DNA of 64,000 nucleotides from SVFI01 sp045588655 (GCA_045588655.1 JAZNEP010000022.1:124001-188000); one strand, 5' to 3'. Numbered from the stretch's first letter, positions 8,821 through 18,652 are shown. Notes: generated by a model not told the origin, from the sequence alone. Numbers and translations: made by a program.

Positions 8821-9111
8821 TTCATTGTTTTTCATTCGTTCAAATACAAGATCATACCCGTCGTTTCCATAGGTGAGAGAACGGTTAACACGACTGATGG
8901 TAGCCGTAGAAGCTCCGGTTTTCTCTGCGATTTCTAAATAGGTTTTTTTCTCGCGAAGCATTGAGGCTACCTCGAATCTCTGAGATAAGGAAAGTAGCTC
9001 ATTGACGGTACACAAATCCTCAAAAAAGGAGTAGCATTCTTCGCGGGATTTAAGTGTCAGTATTGCATCAAACAATTGATCTACCGGTTCGGATTTTATT
9101 TTTTTTAGCAT
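8818..9111 (-). CDS. YerC/YecD-type TrpR-related regulator
   Basis: A small 97-residue all-helical protein of the TrpR superfamily (YerC/YecD family), with a helix-turn-helix at residues about 58-80 (TYLEIAEKTGASTATISRVNRSL). In Firmicutes this family is conserved but its ligand and regulon are not settled. GGAGG lies 7 bases before the ATG. Promoter elements TTGACG/TATGAT are upstream. It diverges from the DUF1836 gene. Confidence 0.9.
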   Translation of the reverse strand: MLKKIKSEPVDQLFDAILTLKSREECYSFFEDLCTVNELLSLSQRFEVASMLREKKTYLEIAEKTGASTATISRVNRSLTYGNDGYDLVFERMKNNE

Positions 9112-9168
9112 TTATAAACCTCCAGTGCACTTTAATACTGTAAAATTTTAAAGCTTTATACTGCCATA

Positions 9169-9261
9169 ATCATACCATAGGAATTCGTCCGCGTCAATGA
9201 CTCTATTTAAGAGGGCAGAAAGTTTAAATGCGTTTACAAATAGTTTTAAATACTATATAAT
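9169..9261. promoter_or_regulatory. Divergent promoter pair
   Basis: Minus strand: TTGACG (9192-9197), 17 bases, TATGAT (9169-9174), reading to the yerC-like gene. Plus strand: TTTACA (9233-9238), 17 bases, TATAAT (9256-9261), reading to the DUF1836 gene. Both have ideal spacing. Confidence 0.75.
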
Positions 9262-9318
9262 GTGATAAGTACATGTAATACATGATGTGAGAGATATTCT
9301 AAGAAAAATGGTGATGGT

Positions 9319-9972
9319 ATGAGGATGAATACAGAAGAGTTGTTAAACAGTATAATGGCAAGCTTTGACCGCATAGATTATATCAAATCGGAGGATGTTC
9401 CGAACATTGATCTTTATATGGATCAGGTGACGACATTTATGGATAAAAAAATGCGCAGCAGAACGCGCAATCCACAGGAAGATAAGATTCTTACAAAGAC
9501 CATGATAAATAATTATGCTAAAAATGATCTGTTACCGCCACCGGTCAAAAAGAAATATTCAAAGGAACATATGCTTGTTCTGATTTTTATCTACTATTTT
9601 AAAAATATTCTTTCTATCGGAGACATAGAGAGCGTATTGCATCCGTTGACGGAGCGTTTCTTTGGCAAGGGAGAGGAGTTTGATCTCACAAGAATATATG
9701 ATGAGGTATTCCGCTGGGAAGAGGAACAGGTAAAAGCATTAAAGAAGGATGTCGCAGAATGCTATCGCAAGTCAAAGGATTCATTTGGAGATGCGCCGGA
9801 AGACGCAAAGGAGTTTTTGCAATATTTTTCAGTGATTTGTCTGCTTAGTTTTGATGTCTATGTCAAGAAACAGTTGATTGAAAAGATGATTGATCAGATC
9901 TCACTTAAAACGGAAGAAAGCAGCGCAGCAGCCAAGAGGGAAAAAAAGGCAAAAGAAAAGACAAAGGAGTAG
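9319..9972 (+). CDS. DUF1836 domain protein
   Basis: A 217-residue protein matching the DUF1836 family of Firmicutes: SRTRNPQEDKILTKTMINNYAKNDLLPPPVKKKYSKEHM is the typical core (residues about 45-85), which resembles a MerR-like helix-turn-helix with a wing. The C-terminus is a lysine/glutamate-rich tail. A DNA-binding role is plausible but unproven. The ribosome binding site is weak and either of two ATGs (9319, 9325) could be used. The next gene starts 29 bases downstream and may be cotranscribed. Confidence 0.75.
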   Translation: MRMNTEELLNSIMASFDRIDYIKSEDVPNIDLYMDQVTTFMDKKMRSRTRNPQEDKILTKTMINNYAKNDLLPPPVKKKYSKEHMLVLIFIYYFKNILSIGDIESVLHPLTERFFGKGEEFDLTRIYDEVFRWEEEQVKALKKDVAECYRKSKDSFGDAPEDAKEFLQYFSVICLLSFDVYVKKQLIEKMIDQISLKTEESSAAAKREKKAKEKTKE

Positions 9973-10001
9973 TTAACATAATATAGTTGATAGGAGACAG
10001 T

Positions 10002-12275
10002 ATGCCGGGGAATAATAGTTTAGTGATTGTCCTTGATCCGGGACATGGTGGATCAAATGAGGGGCTTAAGCACAAGGGCCTGATAGAAAAGGATATGAAC
10101 CTTATCACAGCGAATGCCATGCGTGATGAGTTATTACAATATGATAATGTTGAAGTTTACATAACCAACCCAGAAAAGGGAGATATGTCACTGAAACAGC
10201 GCGCACAATACGCAGAAAGTGTGGGGGCAGATATTTTAATCAGCCTCCATTTTAATATGTCTGAAAATCATGAAATGTATGGATCGGAAGTCTGGATACC
10301 AAGCAAGGGACTGGGATACTCAAAGATGCATTCGCTGGGGGATGTGTTCATGGAGCAGTTTGATGAACTTGGGTTTACCCTGCGCGGAGTCAAGACAAGA
10401 TTGAATGATGAAGGTCTGGATTATTATGGAATCCTTCGAGAATCCCAAGCGCTTGGAATTCAAAGCATTCTGGTTGAACATGGTTATGCAGACCATGCGA
10501 TGGATTATGAGAAGTTAAATGATGAAGCAGATTGGCAAACGCTCGGAAGGTCGGATGCGACGGCGGTGGCGAAGTATTTTGGCTTAAAAAGTAGTTCGCT
10601 GGGGAAAGATTATTCGTCCTATGTAGCAAATGGGTACTTTGCACCGGAAGAGGCAATCGGGAGTGACAAGACAGAGCCTCAAGGCGCTGTGCTTGTTTTT
10701 TTGCAATCCACGGATGAGGGAGAGTTATATCATATTTCAGCCTATGATGAGCAAAGTGAGATTGTGTACTATGAGTATAGCGTGGATGGCGGAGAGACAT
10801 GGTCTGAGCTTTTTGCGTTTGAAAACGGAAAGAATTCCGCAGAGGTATATGTGCAAGGAATTCAGCCGGGGAGTGATGTTTGTGCAAGAGTGTATAATGG
10901 TCATTTTCTGCATACGCAGACCAATCATGTAAAATATAAAGATGCAGAAGTCACGAGTCTTGTACAGACAGAAGAGGAAACAACAAAAAGCAAAGAGTCT
11001 TCCGTTGTGGAGGGGGATGTGGAAACGGCAATGGCCATGACGGTGGAGAGCGCTTTGATGCCACAGGAGACATCACAGACCGGAGTCTATTTTAGCTTGT
11101 TGGGAATTGTACTTTCGCTCCTTATGATTGTGACGGCTTTTGTAACTTACAAGGAGCGAATGAGGCGAAAATCACGCGGAAGAGAAGAACGAAGAGTTGG
11201 TTTGATTTCCATTCGCAGAATGAGGCAGATTGAAAACATATGTCTGCTCGTTGGAATCTGCGTTTTACTAATCAGTGTGACGGTGTTTGGTGTCAGCTTT
11301 GCAAAAAGAAATGGCGTGCAACAGGAGCAGACACTGGCACAGGCAGGCAGTGAGTCTGCCGCGCAGGAGAAACCTATAGATGATGGCGAACAGGTTAAGG
11401 AGCAACCGATTCTTTTAGAAATAGATGTTGAGCATTCCGATGGATATCTTGCAGGAGAAAATCAAACGATACGTGCAGGGGAGGAACTGCTGGCACAGAT
11501 GAATGAAAATCTCGAAGCAGAAAAAGAGAAGGAGACGGTGGTAGTTTATGATATAGCAGAAGGATATCTGCGAGTACCGCTTGTGAAGGGAATTGTTAGA
11601 AATCCATATGATTTAAATGCATTTTCGGGAACGGATTTACAGAAAAACTATACCGCCAAAGATGGTGTAAAGGTGCAGAAGGGAATTGATGTGTCAAAAT
11701 TCCAGGGAAGTATCGATTGGCAGCAGGTAAAAGAGGCCGGGGTTCAGTTTGTGATATTACGTCTTGGAATTCGTGGATATGGTACAGGCGAGATGAAACT
11801 GGATGAACGCTTTTATGAGAATTACAATGGAGCAATCGAAGCAGGATTGAAAGTCGGTGTTTATTTCTTTTCTGCAGCAATCAACGAGGAGGAAGCGATT
11901 GAGGAAGCAGACTATGTTCTGAATGTGCTCAAGGACTGTGTGATAGAAATGCCGGTTGTATTTGACACAGAGCCTATTTTATATGATGTAGCAAGAACGG
12001 ACCATCTGACACCGGATCAGTTGACCGCAATCACAAGAGCATTTTGTGAAAGAATAAAAGGGAGCGGATATCACCCGATGATATACGCCAATTCAAAGAG
12101 ATTTACCACAGTACTTCATCTTGAAGAGTTGGAAGAATATGATAAGTGGCTTGCGGACTACCGGGAGACACCGGATTATCCATATGATTTTAAGATGTGG
12201 CAGTTTACGGAAAAGGGAACGGTACCGGGAGTGTCCGGTAACGTGGATATTGATCTGTATTTTTATAAAGAGTAA
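10002..12275 (+). CDS. Membrane-bound amidase-muramidase fusion
   Basis: The ATG at 10002 is used because AGGAGA lies 7 bases upstream; a TTG at 9987 would put that site inside the gene. The 757-residue protein carries an N-terminal N-acetylmuramoyl-L-alanine amidase domain (Amidase_3, residues about 7-192; DPGHGG, LHFN and VEHGY zinc/catalytic motifs). A beta-rich module follows (about 225-315), then two membrane helices (about 363-382 and 411-434) separated by a strongly basic stretch. The C-terminal GH25 lysozyme-like domain (about 561-757) has KGIDVSKFQG and FDTE. Both catalytic domains cut peptidoglycan, one at the amide and one at the glycan. No N-terminal signal peptide is visible, which makes the topology odd. 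Confidence 0.85.
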   Translation: MPGNNSLVIVLDPGHGGSNEGLKHKGLIEKDMNLITANAMRDELLQYDNVEVYITNPEKGDMSLKQRAQYAESVGADILISLHFNMSENHEMYGSEVWIPSKGLGYSKMHSLGDVFMEQFDELGFTLRGVKTRLNDEGLDYYGILRESQALGIQSILVEHGYADHAMDYEKLNDEADWQTLGRSDATAVAKYFGLKSSSLGKDYSSYVANGYFAPEEAIGSDKTEPQGAVLVFLQSTDEGELYHISAYDEQSEIVYYEYSVDGGETWSELFAFENGKNSAEVYVQGIQPGSDVCARVYNGHFLHTQTNHVKYKDAEVTSLVQTEEETTKSKESSVVEGDVETAMAMTVESALMPQETSQTGVYFSLLGIVLSLLMIVTAFVTYKERMRRKSRGREERRVGLISIRRMRQIENICLLVGICVLLISVTVFGVSFAKRNGVQQEQTLAQAGSESAAQEKPIDDGEQVKEQPILLEIDVEHSDGYLAGENQTIRAGEELLAQMNENLEAEKEKETVVVYDIAEGYLRVPLVKGIVRNPYDLNAFSGTDLQKNYTAKDGVKVQKGIDVSKFQGSIDWQQVKEAGVQFVILRLGIRGYGTGEMKLDERFYENYNGAIEAGLKVGVYFFSAAINEEEAIEEADYVLNVLKDCVIEMPVVFDTEPILYDVARTDHLTPDQLTAITRAFCERIKGSGYHPMIYANSKRFTTVLHLEELEEYDKWLADYRETPDYPYDFKMWQFTEKGTVPGVSGNVDIDLYFYKE

Positions 12276-12332
12276 ATCGTGTGAAATGGAAATGAGTTGG
12301 AATTCAAGGAATGAGGAGAAGGAGCAGAGAAG

Positions 12333-13499
12333 ATGATTTCATTGCTGGCTAAAATTTTTATAAGAGGAAAAGGGAAAGGACCGGAACAGGTTCGCAAAGG
12401 TTATGGGACGCTGTGCAGTATTTGGGGGATTTTTCTAAATGTTTGTTTATTCGCGGGAAAATATCTGGCAGGTCTTTGGAGTGGATCTATTGCGATTATG
12501 GCCGATGCATTTAATAACCTGTCGGATGCAGGATCTTCTTTCATTACATTAATCGGATTTGTGTTTGCAGGAAAAAAACCGGATTCGGATCATCCGTTTG
12601 GTCATGGGAGAATTGAATATCTGTCCGGGCTTGGAGTTTCGTTTCTTATTATGTTTATGGGTATAGAGCTTGGAAGAAGTGCAATCAGAAAGATTATTCA
12701 TCCGGAAACAGTGGAAATCAGTATGGTATCCATCGGTGTTTTGGTGGTATCTATTTTGGTGAAATTGTATATGGCAAGTTACAACAGATATTTCGGAAGA
12801 ATCATTAATTCCGGTGCGATGATTGCAACAGCGACAGACAGTTTAAGTGATGCATTGTCGACGACTGTTGTGTTGATTGCCATGTTATTTGTAAATGTGA
12901 CGCACATTAACATCGATGGTTACTGCGGTGTGCTGGTAGCAATTTTAATTCTGATCGCAGGGGTAAATGCAGCAAGGGATACCGTCAGTCCATTGCTTGG
13001 AAAGGCTCCGGAGGCGGAGTTTGTAAATCGCATAGAAACACTTGTTATGGCGCATGAAGAGGTAGTCGGAATTCATGATTTGATTGTGCATGATTATGGG
13101 CCGGGCAGAGTGCTTATCTCATTGCATGCGGAGGTTCCGGGAGACGGAGATATCTTTGAACTCCATGATGTGATTGATTTAATAGAGAGAGAGCTTGAAC
13201 AAGAATTACATTGTGATGCCACGATTCATATGGACCCGATTGATATGAACAATGAAGCAGTGGCGGAGAAAAAAGCAGCAGTCGTAGAAATCGTTGAGGC
13301 AATGGAAGAAGGATTGTCCATTCACGATTTCCGCATGGTGATCGGGACGACGCATACCAATCTCATTTTTGATGTGGTGGTACCGGGGGAGTATAAGAAA
13401 TCTGAGGAGATACTGAAACAGGAAATCGAGCAGAGAGTGCAAAATCGTTGGCCGGAGTGCTTTACCGTAATCAAGGTGGATCGTTCATATATAAAGTAA
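12333..13499 (+). CDS. Cation diffusion facilitator transporter
   Basis: A 388-residue CDF-family metal/proton antiporter. The metal-site motifs are visible: DAFNNLSD in helix 2, HPFGHGRIEYL at the helix 2-3 loop and ATDSLSDA in helix 5. A cytoplasmic C-terminal domain follows, plus an extra 80-residue tail. The length and the FGHGR motif resemble the MntE/YdfM-type Firmicutes members that export divalent metals such as manganese, iron or zinc, but the metal cannot be read from the sequence. GGAG is well placed before the ATG. Confidence 0.92.
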   Translation: MISLLAKIFIRGKGKGPEQVRKGYGTLCSIWGIFLNVCLFAGKYLAGLWSGSIAIMADAFNNLSDAGSSFITLIGFVFAGKKPDSDHPFGHGRIEYLSGLGVSFLIMFMGIELGRSAIRKIIHPETVEISMVSIGVLVVSILVKLYMASYNRYFGRIINSGAMIATATDSLSDALSTTVVLIAMLFVNVTHINIDGYCGVLVAILILIAGVNAARDTVSPLLGKAPEAEFVNRIETLVMAHEEVVGIHDLIVHDYGPGRVLISLHAEVPGDGDIFELHDVIDLIERELEQELHCDATIHMDPIDMNNEAVAEKKAAVVEIVEAMEEGLSIHDFRMVIGTTHTNLIFDVVVPGEYKKSEEILKQEIEQRVQNRWPECFTVIKVDRSYIK

Positions 13500-13536
13500 A
13501 AGCAGATGCAAGGTTTACATAAAACAGGAGAATATC

Positions 13537-14040
13537 ATGAGAGATCAATTAACGAAGTCAGATATTAGAAAGATGCAGGAAGAAATTGAATATAGAAAAC
13601 TAGTGAAACGGCCGGAACTATTGGAATCGGTAAAGGAGACAAGGGCGCATGGAGATTTGAGTGAAAATTTTGAATACCATGCGGCCAAAAGAGAAAAAAA
13701 TAAAAATGAAAGTCGTATTCGTTATTTGGAACGTATGATAAAAACCGCGGAGATTATTTCAGACGAATCGGGAGAAGATGAAGTGGGAATGAACAATACC
13801 GTGACCGTGTATATCGAGGAGGATGAAGAGGAAGAAACCTACCGCATTGTCACAACGGTGCGAAGCAATTCACTGGAAAAAATGATTAGTATTGATTCCC
13901 CGATGGGAAAAGCGTTGCTTGGGAAGAAAGAAGGAGATCGCGTGGAAGTGAAGGTGAATGAGAATTATAGCTATTTTGTAGTAATCCGTAAGATTGATAA
14001 AACAACGGATGATTCCCAAGACAAGATACGAAGCTATTAA
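13537..14040 (+). CDS. GreA/GreB-family transcript cleavage factor
   Basis: A 167-residue protein with the Gre layout: an N-terminal antiparallel coiled coil whose tip contains ARGDLSENFEYHA-like residues (here THAHGDLSENFEY-type core, residues about 35-50, with the acidic DLSE tip that reaches the RNA polymerase active site), then a FKBP-like C-terminal domain (SPMGKALLGKKEGDRVEV). It would rescue backtracked RNA polymerase. The divergent N-terminus suggests a GreA paralogue rather than the housekeeping GreA. AGGAG precedes the ATG. Confidence 0.85.
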   Translation: MRDQLTKSDIRKMQEEIEYRKLVKRPELLESVKETRAHGDLSENFEYHAAKREKNKNESRIRYLERMIKTAEIISDESGEDEVGMNNTVTVYIEEDEEEETYRIVTTVRSNSLEKMISIDSPMGKALLGKKEGDRVEVKVNENYSYFVVIRKIDKTTDDSQDKIRSY

Positions 14041-14100
14041 CACACGAGAGGTGTGCTGCATATACTAAATAAGAATAAATGGGAATTGATCGGAGTCTTT

Positions 14101-14823
14101 ATGGCGCAATGTCAGATGATTACACATGAGATCGTAGCGGGAGATACATTATACCGGTTAGCACAGAAATACAAAACAACAGTACCGATGATACTGCTTG
14201 CGAATCCGGGAGTGAATCCTTACAATCTTCAAGTTGGTACACGATTGAGAATCTGCAAAGGAAATCAATTTGTGGAGAGGCCTTCTATGGATGAGATACA
14301 GATGATGGGAGACTTAAAGAAGGTGATACTTCAGTATGTGGGTTGGCTGAAAATGTATCTGGTATCTTTATCTCAGTCAGCAGCAAGGCAGAGAGAAGTA
14401 GCGCAAAAGGCAGAGCAGGCAGCAGGAAACATCGTGGATCTTTTTGCATTGTTTTATCCGGATGCAATGATATCCAATTTGCGTCAGATGCTGGCAAGAC
14501 AATATACACTTGATTTGATGTCGCTGGCAAATGCGGTAAATAATCGAGATACCCTTGCGCAGGAGCAATTTGAAGAACGCGTATCAGAGCATGCAGAGAA
14601 AGTGGCGCAGTTATTGTCACAGTACAATCGCAATTTTAGTGAGGAGCGTCTGGAAGATTGGCTTGAGGAATTACCAAAGGTGGTTGAAAGAATCGTGACT
14701 GCGACTAAAAATGCGGATGATATGGGTGAATTTAGTGGATTTGACAGTTTGGATGATTGGGCATCAGAACTGGCAGAATATTTGTCAGAAGGATTAAGAA
14801 AAGAATTTTACCGAGAAGGATAA
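14101..14823 (+). CDS. LysM domain protein
   Basis: The ATG at 14101 has GGAG five bases upstream and gives 240 residues; a GTG at 14053 is in frame but lacks a site. Residues about 7-53 form one LysM unit (HEIVAGDTLYRLAQKY, LLANPGVNP, VGTRLRI), which usually binds peptidoglycan. The rest is a long, mostly alpha-helical region with no recognisable enzyme motif. No signal peptide is visible, as in other LysM proteins involved in sporulation or spore coat in clostridia. Its role is unknown. Confidence 0.75.
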   Translation: MAQCQMITHEIVAGDTLYRLAQKYKTTVPMILLANPGVNPYNLQVGTRLRICKGNQFVERPSMDEIQMMGDLKKVILQYVGWLKMYLVSLSQSAARQREVAQKAEQAAGNIVDLFALFYPDAMISNLRQMLARQYTLDLMSLANAVNNRDTLAQEQFEERVSEHAEKVAQLLSQYNRNFSEERLEDWLEELPKVVERIVTATKNADDMGEFSGFDSLDDWASELAEYLSEGLRKEFYREG

Positions 14824-14862
14824 AAAGAAAGCGACGGAAAAATACCGTCGCTTTCTTTTTCT
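14823..14862. terminator. Bidirectional terminator
   Basis: Stem AAAGAAAGCGACGG / CCGTCGCTTTCTTT with a short A-rich loop, flanked by A-run and T-run. It separates the LysM gene from the convergent araC-type gene. Confidence 0.92.
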
Positions 14863-14871
14863 AGTATGTAG

Positions 14872-15756
14872 TTATATTGGATCGATGGAATCGGTCGCAT
14901 GGTATTTTCGATAGTCACGGGGAGAACAACCACGGAACTGTCGAAACGCTCTATTAAATGAGGAGATACTTTTAAAACCGGATAAAAATGCAATTTCAGT
15001 AATGTTGGAATCGGATTCTGCCAAATAAACCTGTGCCCGTTTGACGCGCTGCAAGGTCAGATATTCCGTAAAACTGAAATTCGTAGCGGATTTAAACATA
15101 CGGGAAAAGTAGTAGGTACTAAAACCGAACTGATTAGCAACATCATCCAAGGAAAGAGGCTGTTGGCAGTTTTCATTAATATAGGTACAGGCCTGATTCA
15201 TTTTGCTCAGCGTCTGATTGGAATAGGACAGGCCTTTGATGGCATAAGTATCATAGTGCTCCTGTATGTATGTGGAAAAGGTAACAAAAAGCTCAAAAAG
15301 ACAAATCAATGTTTCGATACCGCAAAATGGCTGATTAGACTGCTTGAGTACAAGCATGTGTTTCATGCTTGAAATTATGTTTTGAGATAATACGCTCTGC
15401 GTCTGACCACAAATTTTGTGAATCGTTCGAAACGTGTTGATATAAGGAATAAAATCCTGCTGTTCGCTGATGATATGTCCCGGGAACTGAAGGGCAATCA
15501 GTTGGTGATCTAAGTTGTTTCTAATCTCATGGAGTTCTCCCGGCCATGCTAAAATTATGTCTCCGGGATGCAAGGTGTACTCAGTTCGGTCCAATTTGAT
15601 GATCGGAAGAACCGACAATTTCGCATCATATGGAAGCGCCATGATTTCAATAAACTGATGCCAGTGTAGTGGATAGTCGGTAGGATAGCGCTCCGGAAGA
15701 ATGAGGTTAATGTTCGAATATAAATGTAAATTCTCATAGTTGTTATTTTTTGTCAT
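14872..15756 (-). CDS. AraC-family transcriptional regulator
   Basis: A 294-residue activator with an N-terminal cupin-like sensor (residues about 20-110, HPGDIILAWPGELHEI) and a C-terminal pair of helix-turn-helix units (about 190-290: LSLDDVANQFGFSTYYFSRMFK, then ITEIAFLSGFKSISSFNRAFRQFRGCSPRDYRK). It diverges from the xylanase gene, so sugar- or xylo-oligosaccharide-dependent activation of that gene is the natural inference. The effector is not shown by the sequence. Confidence 0.92.
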   Translation of the reverse strand: MTKNNNYENLHLYSNINLILPERYPTDYPLHWHQFIEIMALPYDAKLSVLPIIKLDRTEYTLHPGDIILAWPGELHEIRNNLDHQLIALQFPGHIISEQQDFIPYINTFRTIHKICGQTQSVLSQNIISSMKHMLVLKQSNQPFCGIETLICLFELFVTFSTYIQEHYDTYAIKGLSYSNQTLSKMNQACTYINENCQQPLSLDDVANQFGFSTYYFSRMFKSATNFSFTEYLTLQRVKRAQVYLAESDSNITEIAFLSGFKSISSFNRAFRQFRGCSPRDYRKYHATDSIDPI

Positions 15757-16018
15757 ATAATTTCCTCTTGTAAATATAGCATCAATCTTAATTTTTTCGC
15801 TTGTATATAAATAAAAATACTGTGAAATGGTAAAAGTGTCAACAAAAAAAGACGTAATGAAAAAGCAAATTTAAAACAATGACAAAATATGAGCAAAATT
15901 GCGCAATGAATTATGGGTATTTATGACAAAAAATGAATATAATGACTCTGCAAGCATCCGTTTCGCATCTATCCTTAGGAACAAGGATGCGACTTGAACA
16001 AGAAAAGAGGGTATGGTA
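15757..16018. promoter_or_regulatory. Divergent regulatory region of araC-type and xylanase genes
   Basis: A 262-base AT-rich region between divergent genes. TATAAT at 15938-15943 is a good -10 for the xylanase direction with no recognisable -35, consistent with an activator-dependent promoter. An imperfect hairpin (CGCAT 15964-15968 with ATGCG 15987-15991, inner CCTT/AAGG) lies in the predicted leader. Confidence 0.45.
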
Positions 16019-17251
16019 ATGGACAAATTCGAAAAACTGACACACAGAAGAGCAAAAAAAACAATTAGGGTTACAGATGAAAGCGGAAATCCGGTTAGCA
16101 ATGCGAAATTGCAATTTAAACAGAAAAATCATGAATTTCTTTTTGGATGTGGTGCCTTTGATATCAATGAGTACTATATGACAGAAGATCCGGATAAGAA
16201 GCAGATGTTAAAAGAAAGAATCGATCTGTGGATGGATTTGTTTAATTACGGAACATTACCATTTTATTGGGGAGAGTACGAGCCGGTGGAAGGGAGTCCG
16301 AAATGGGAAAGCAGAATGTCAGCTGCAAAGTTGATGAAAGAAAAGGGTATAGAAGTAAAAGGACATCCCTTATGCTGGCACACAAATTGCGCAAAATGGC
16401 TTATGGAATATGACAATGCAACCATTCTGGATAAGCAGTTGCAACGAATTGAAAGAGATGTAACACAGTTTCGTGGTACAATCGACATCTGGGATGTAAT
16501 CAATGAGGTAGTGATCATGCCTGATTATGATCGCTATGACAATGCGATTACCCGGATATGTCTGGAAAACGGAAGAGTGAATCTAATAAAAAAAGTATTT
16601 GAAGAAGCGAAAGCAGCAAACCCGGATTCCACACTTTTATTAAATGATTTCAATACTTCGGTAGCGTATGAGATATTGATTGACGGAGCCTTGCAGGCCG
16701 GAGCACCGATTGATGTGATTGGTATTCAGTCGCATCAGCATCAGGGCTATTGGGGAAAAGAAAAATTATATCAGGTACTTGCCAGATATGAGAGATTTAA
16801 AAAACCAATTCACTTTACGGAAAATACATTTGTGTCCGGTGACTTATTACCGGCGCACATTGTAGATTTAAATGATTTTCAGCCGGAAGTATGGCCGTCT
16901 ACACCAGAGGCAGAAGAGAGACAGATGCAGGAGTGGGAAGAAATGTATCGCATTCTGTTTGAGCATCCGTATGTGCAGGCTGTAACAGGCTGGGATTTTG
17001 CAGATGGAATGTGGCTGAATGCACCAAGTGGTGTGATCAGAAAAGATAATAGTATAAAACCGGTGTACAAACGCTTGAAAGAAATGTTTAAGCAGGAGTG
17101 GTGGACCGAAGAGGAAGTGTGTACGGATGAGAATGGATTCGTACAACTGGAAGGATTCAAGGGTCTCTATACGTTGAAGATGGGTGAGAAAAAAGCAATG
17201 CTGGAACTTACTGCATCAGAGGAAGAGACACAAACGATTACATTAGGCTAA
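16019..17251 (+). CDS. Intracellular GH10 endo-1,4-beta-xylanase
   Basis: The ATG at 16019 is preferred because GAGGG lies 7-8 bases upstream, whereas the ATG at 16013 would almost touch it. The 410-residue protein is a GH10 TIM barrel: GHPLCWH at 115-121, acid/base Glu163 in WDVINEV and nucleophile Glu268 in IHFTEN. A small beta domain precedes the barrel (residues about 14-45, carboxypeptidase-regulatory-like) and another short one follows it. There is no signal peptide, so it should act on imported xylo-oligosaccharides in the cytoplasm. The divergent AraC protein and the downstream MATE gene are its neighbours. Confidence 0.9.
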   Translation: MDKFEKLTHRRAKKTIRVTDESGNPVSNAKLQFKQKNHEFLFGCGAFDINEYYMTEDPDKKQMLKERIDLWMDLFNYGTLPFYWGEYEPVEGSPKWESRMSAAKLMKEKGIEVKGHPLCWHTNCAKWLMEYDNATILDKQLQRIERDVTQFRGTIDIWDVINEVVIMPDYDRYDNAITRICLENGRVNLIKKVFEEAKAANPDSTLLLNDFNTSVAYEILIDGALQAGAPIDVIGIQSHQHQGYWGKEKLYQVLARYERFKKPIHFTENTFVSGDLLPAHIVDLNDFQPEVWPSTPEAEERQMQEWEEMYRILFEHPYVQAVTGWDFADGMWLNAPSGVIRKDNSIKPVYKRLKEMFKQEWWTEEEVCTDENGFVQLEGFKGLYTLKMGEKKAMLELTASEEETQTITLG

Positions 17252-17278
17252 CAAGAGTAATAAAAGGATGGACAGAGT

Positions 17279-18634
17279 ATGAATCGAAAAAATGTAACTG
17301 ATATGACGGTGGGAAGCCCATTAAAACATATTCTTCAGTTTACGTTACCATTGTTGTTCGGTAATCTTTTTCAACAACTATATAATATGGTAGATTCTAT
17401 TGTAGTGGGTAACTATGTGGGAGCAGACGCATTGGCAGCGGTTGGTGCCTGTGGTTCGATCAACTTTTTGTTTTTTTCACTTAGTTCCGGTCTTTCTATT
17501 GGTATAGGAATTATTGTGTCTCAGTTTTTTGGAGCCGGAGATGAGAAAAATGTACGTAACACAATTGCAAACTCGATTTATGTTTTGCTCGGAGCAGCAA
17601 TTATTGTGAGTTTGATTGGAATTATATTTTGTCCGCCTATTTTACGGTTGCTTCAGACACCGGATTCGATTATAGCAGATTCGATTATATATATGAGAAC
17701 GACATGCGCGGGAATTGTTTTTATTGCAATTTATAACGGTGTGGCATCGCTTCTTCGAGCACTTGGCGATTCAAAAACACCACTTTATTTTTTGATACTC
17801 TCCAGTATCATTAATGTCGTGCTGGACCTTTTGTTTGTGCTAAAGTTTAACTGGGGTGTGTTTGGTGTGGCGATTGCTACGATTATAGCACAGGCGGTGT
17901 CTGCAATTACATGTATCATATTTGCGTACAATAAAATAGAATATTTCCGACTGACGAAAGAGCAGATGATTCCGAATACAAAAATTATTGCTAATTCATT
18001 TAAGCTTGGAGTACCGATTGCATTGCAAAATTCCATGATTGCAGTATCTTGTATGGTATTGCAGGGCGTGGTCAACACGTTTGGTGAAACCATTATGGCC
18101 AGTTATACCATCATCGGTCGTATCGAGCAAATCGTACAGCAACCATATATGTCACTTGGCGCTGCCCTAACAACGTTTAGTGGTCAGAATATGGGAGCAG
18201 GAAAGATTGACCGGGTGAAAAAAGGATTTGTACAGGGAACACTGATTGTACTCATATTTAGTCTGAGTCTGATTCCGATTGCATACTTGCTTGGAGAGCA
18301 GATCATAGATATTTTTGTAAATGATCCGGAGGTAATCAGAATCGGAGCATTGGCACTGAGAATCAATGGATTATGTTACTTCGGTCTTGGTATGATTTAC
18401 GTACCGCGTGCGGTATTAAACGGTTGTGGGGATACCGGATTTGCCATGATTAACGGAGTGACGGAAGTGATTTGTCGTGTGTTGTTCTCACAAGTGCTTA
18501 CACGAATTCCGGTATTGGGATTCTGGGGAATCTGGCTGACCACCGGTGCAACATGGATAACGACCGGAATCGTATGTGTAGGTCGTTATATGAGTGGAAA
18601 ATGGAGAAATAAATCTTTAGTAAATAGTAAATAA
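17279..18634 (+). CDS. MATE-family efflux transporter
   Basis: A 451-residue protein with about twelve hydrophobic segments and the MATE start pattern (TVGSPLKHILQFTLPLLFGNLFQQLYNMVDSIVVG). It would exchange Na+ or H+ for an exported small molecule. The start lies 27 bases after the xylanase stop, so the two may be cotranscribed, although a functional link is not obvious. It is followed by a terminator. Confidence 0.9.
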   Translation: MNRKNVTDMTVGSPLKHILQFTLPLLFGNLFQQLYNMVDSIVVGNYVGADALAAVGACGSINFLFFSLSSGLSIGIGIIVSQFFGAGDEKNVRNTIANSIYVLLGAAIIVSLIGIIFCPPILRLLQTPDSIIADSIIYMRTTCAGIVFIAIYNGVASLLRALGDSKTPLYFLILSSIINVVLDLLFVLKFNWGVFGVAIATIIAQAVSAITCIIFAYNKIEYFRLTKEQMIPNTKIIANSFKLGVPIALQNSMIAVSCMVLQGVVNTFGETIMASYTIIGRIEQIVQQPYMSLGAALTTFSGQNMGAGKIDRVKKGFVQGTLIVLIFSLSLIPIAYLLGEQIIDIFVNDPEVIRIGALALRINGLCYFGLGMIYVPRAVLNGCGDTGFAMINGVTEVICRVLFSQVLTRIPVLGFWGIWLTTGATWITTGIVCVGRYMSGKWRNKSLVNSK

Positions 18635-18652
18635 TTATATAGAAAACGCCAA

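Noticed and set aside
10390..10887. 165-residue frame on the minus strand within the amidase fusion gene
   Set aside because: His/Ser/Leu-rich composition typical of an antisense shadow; the plus strand gene is conserved and continuous here.
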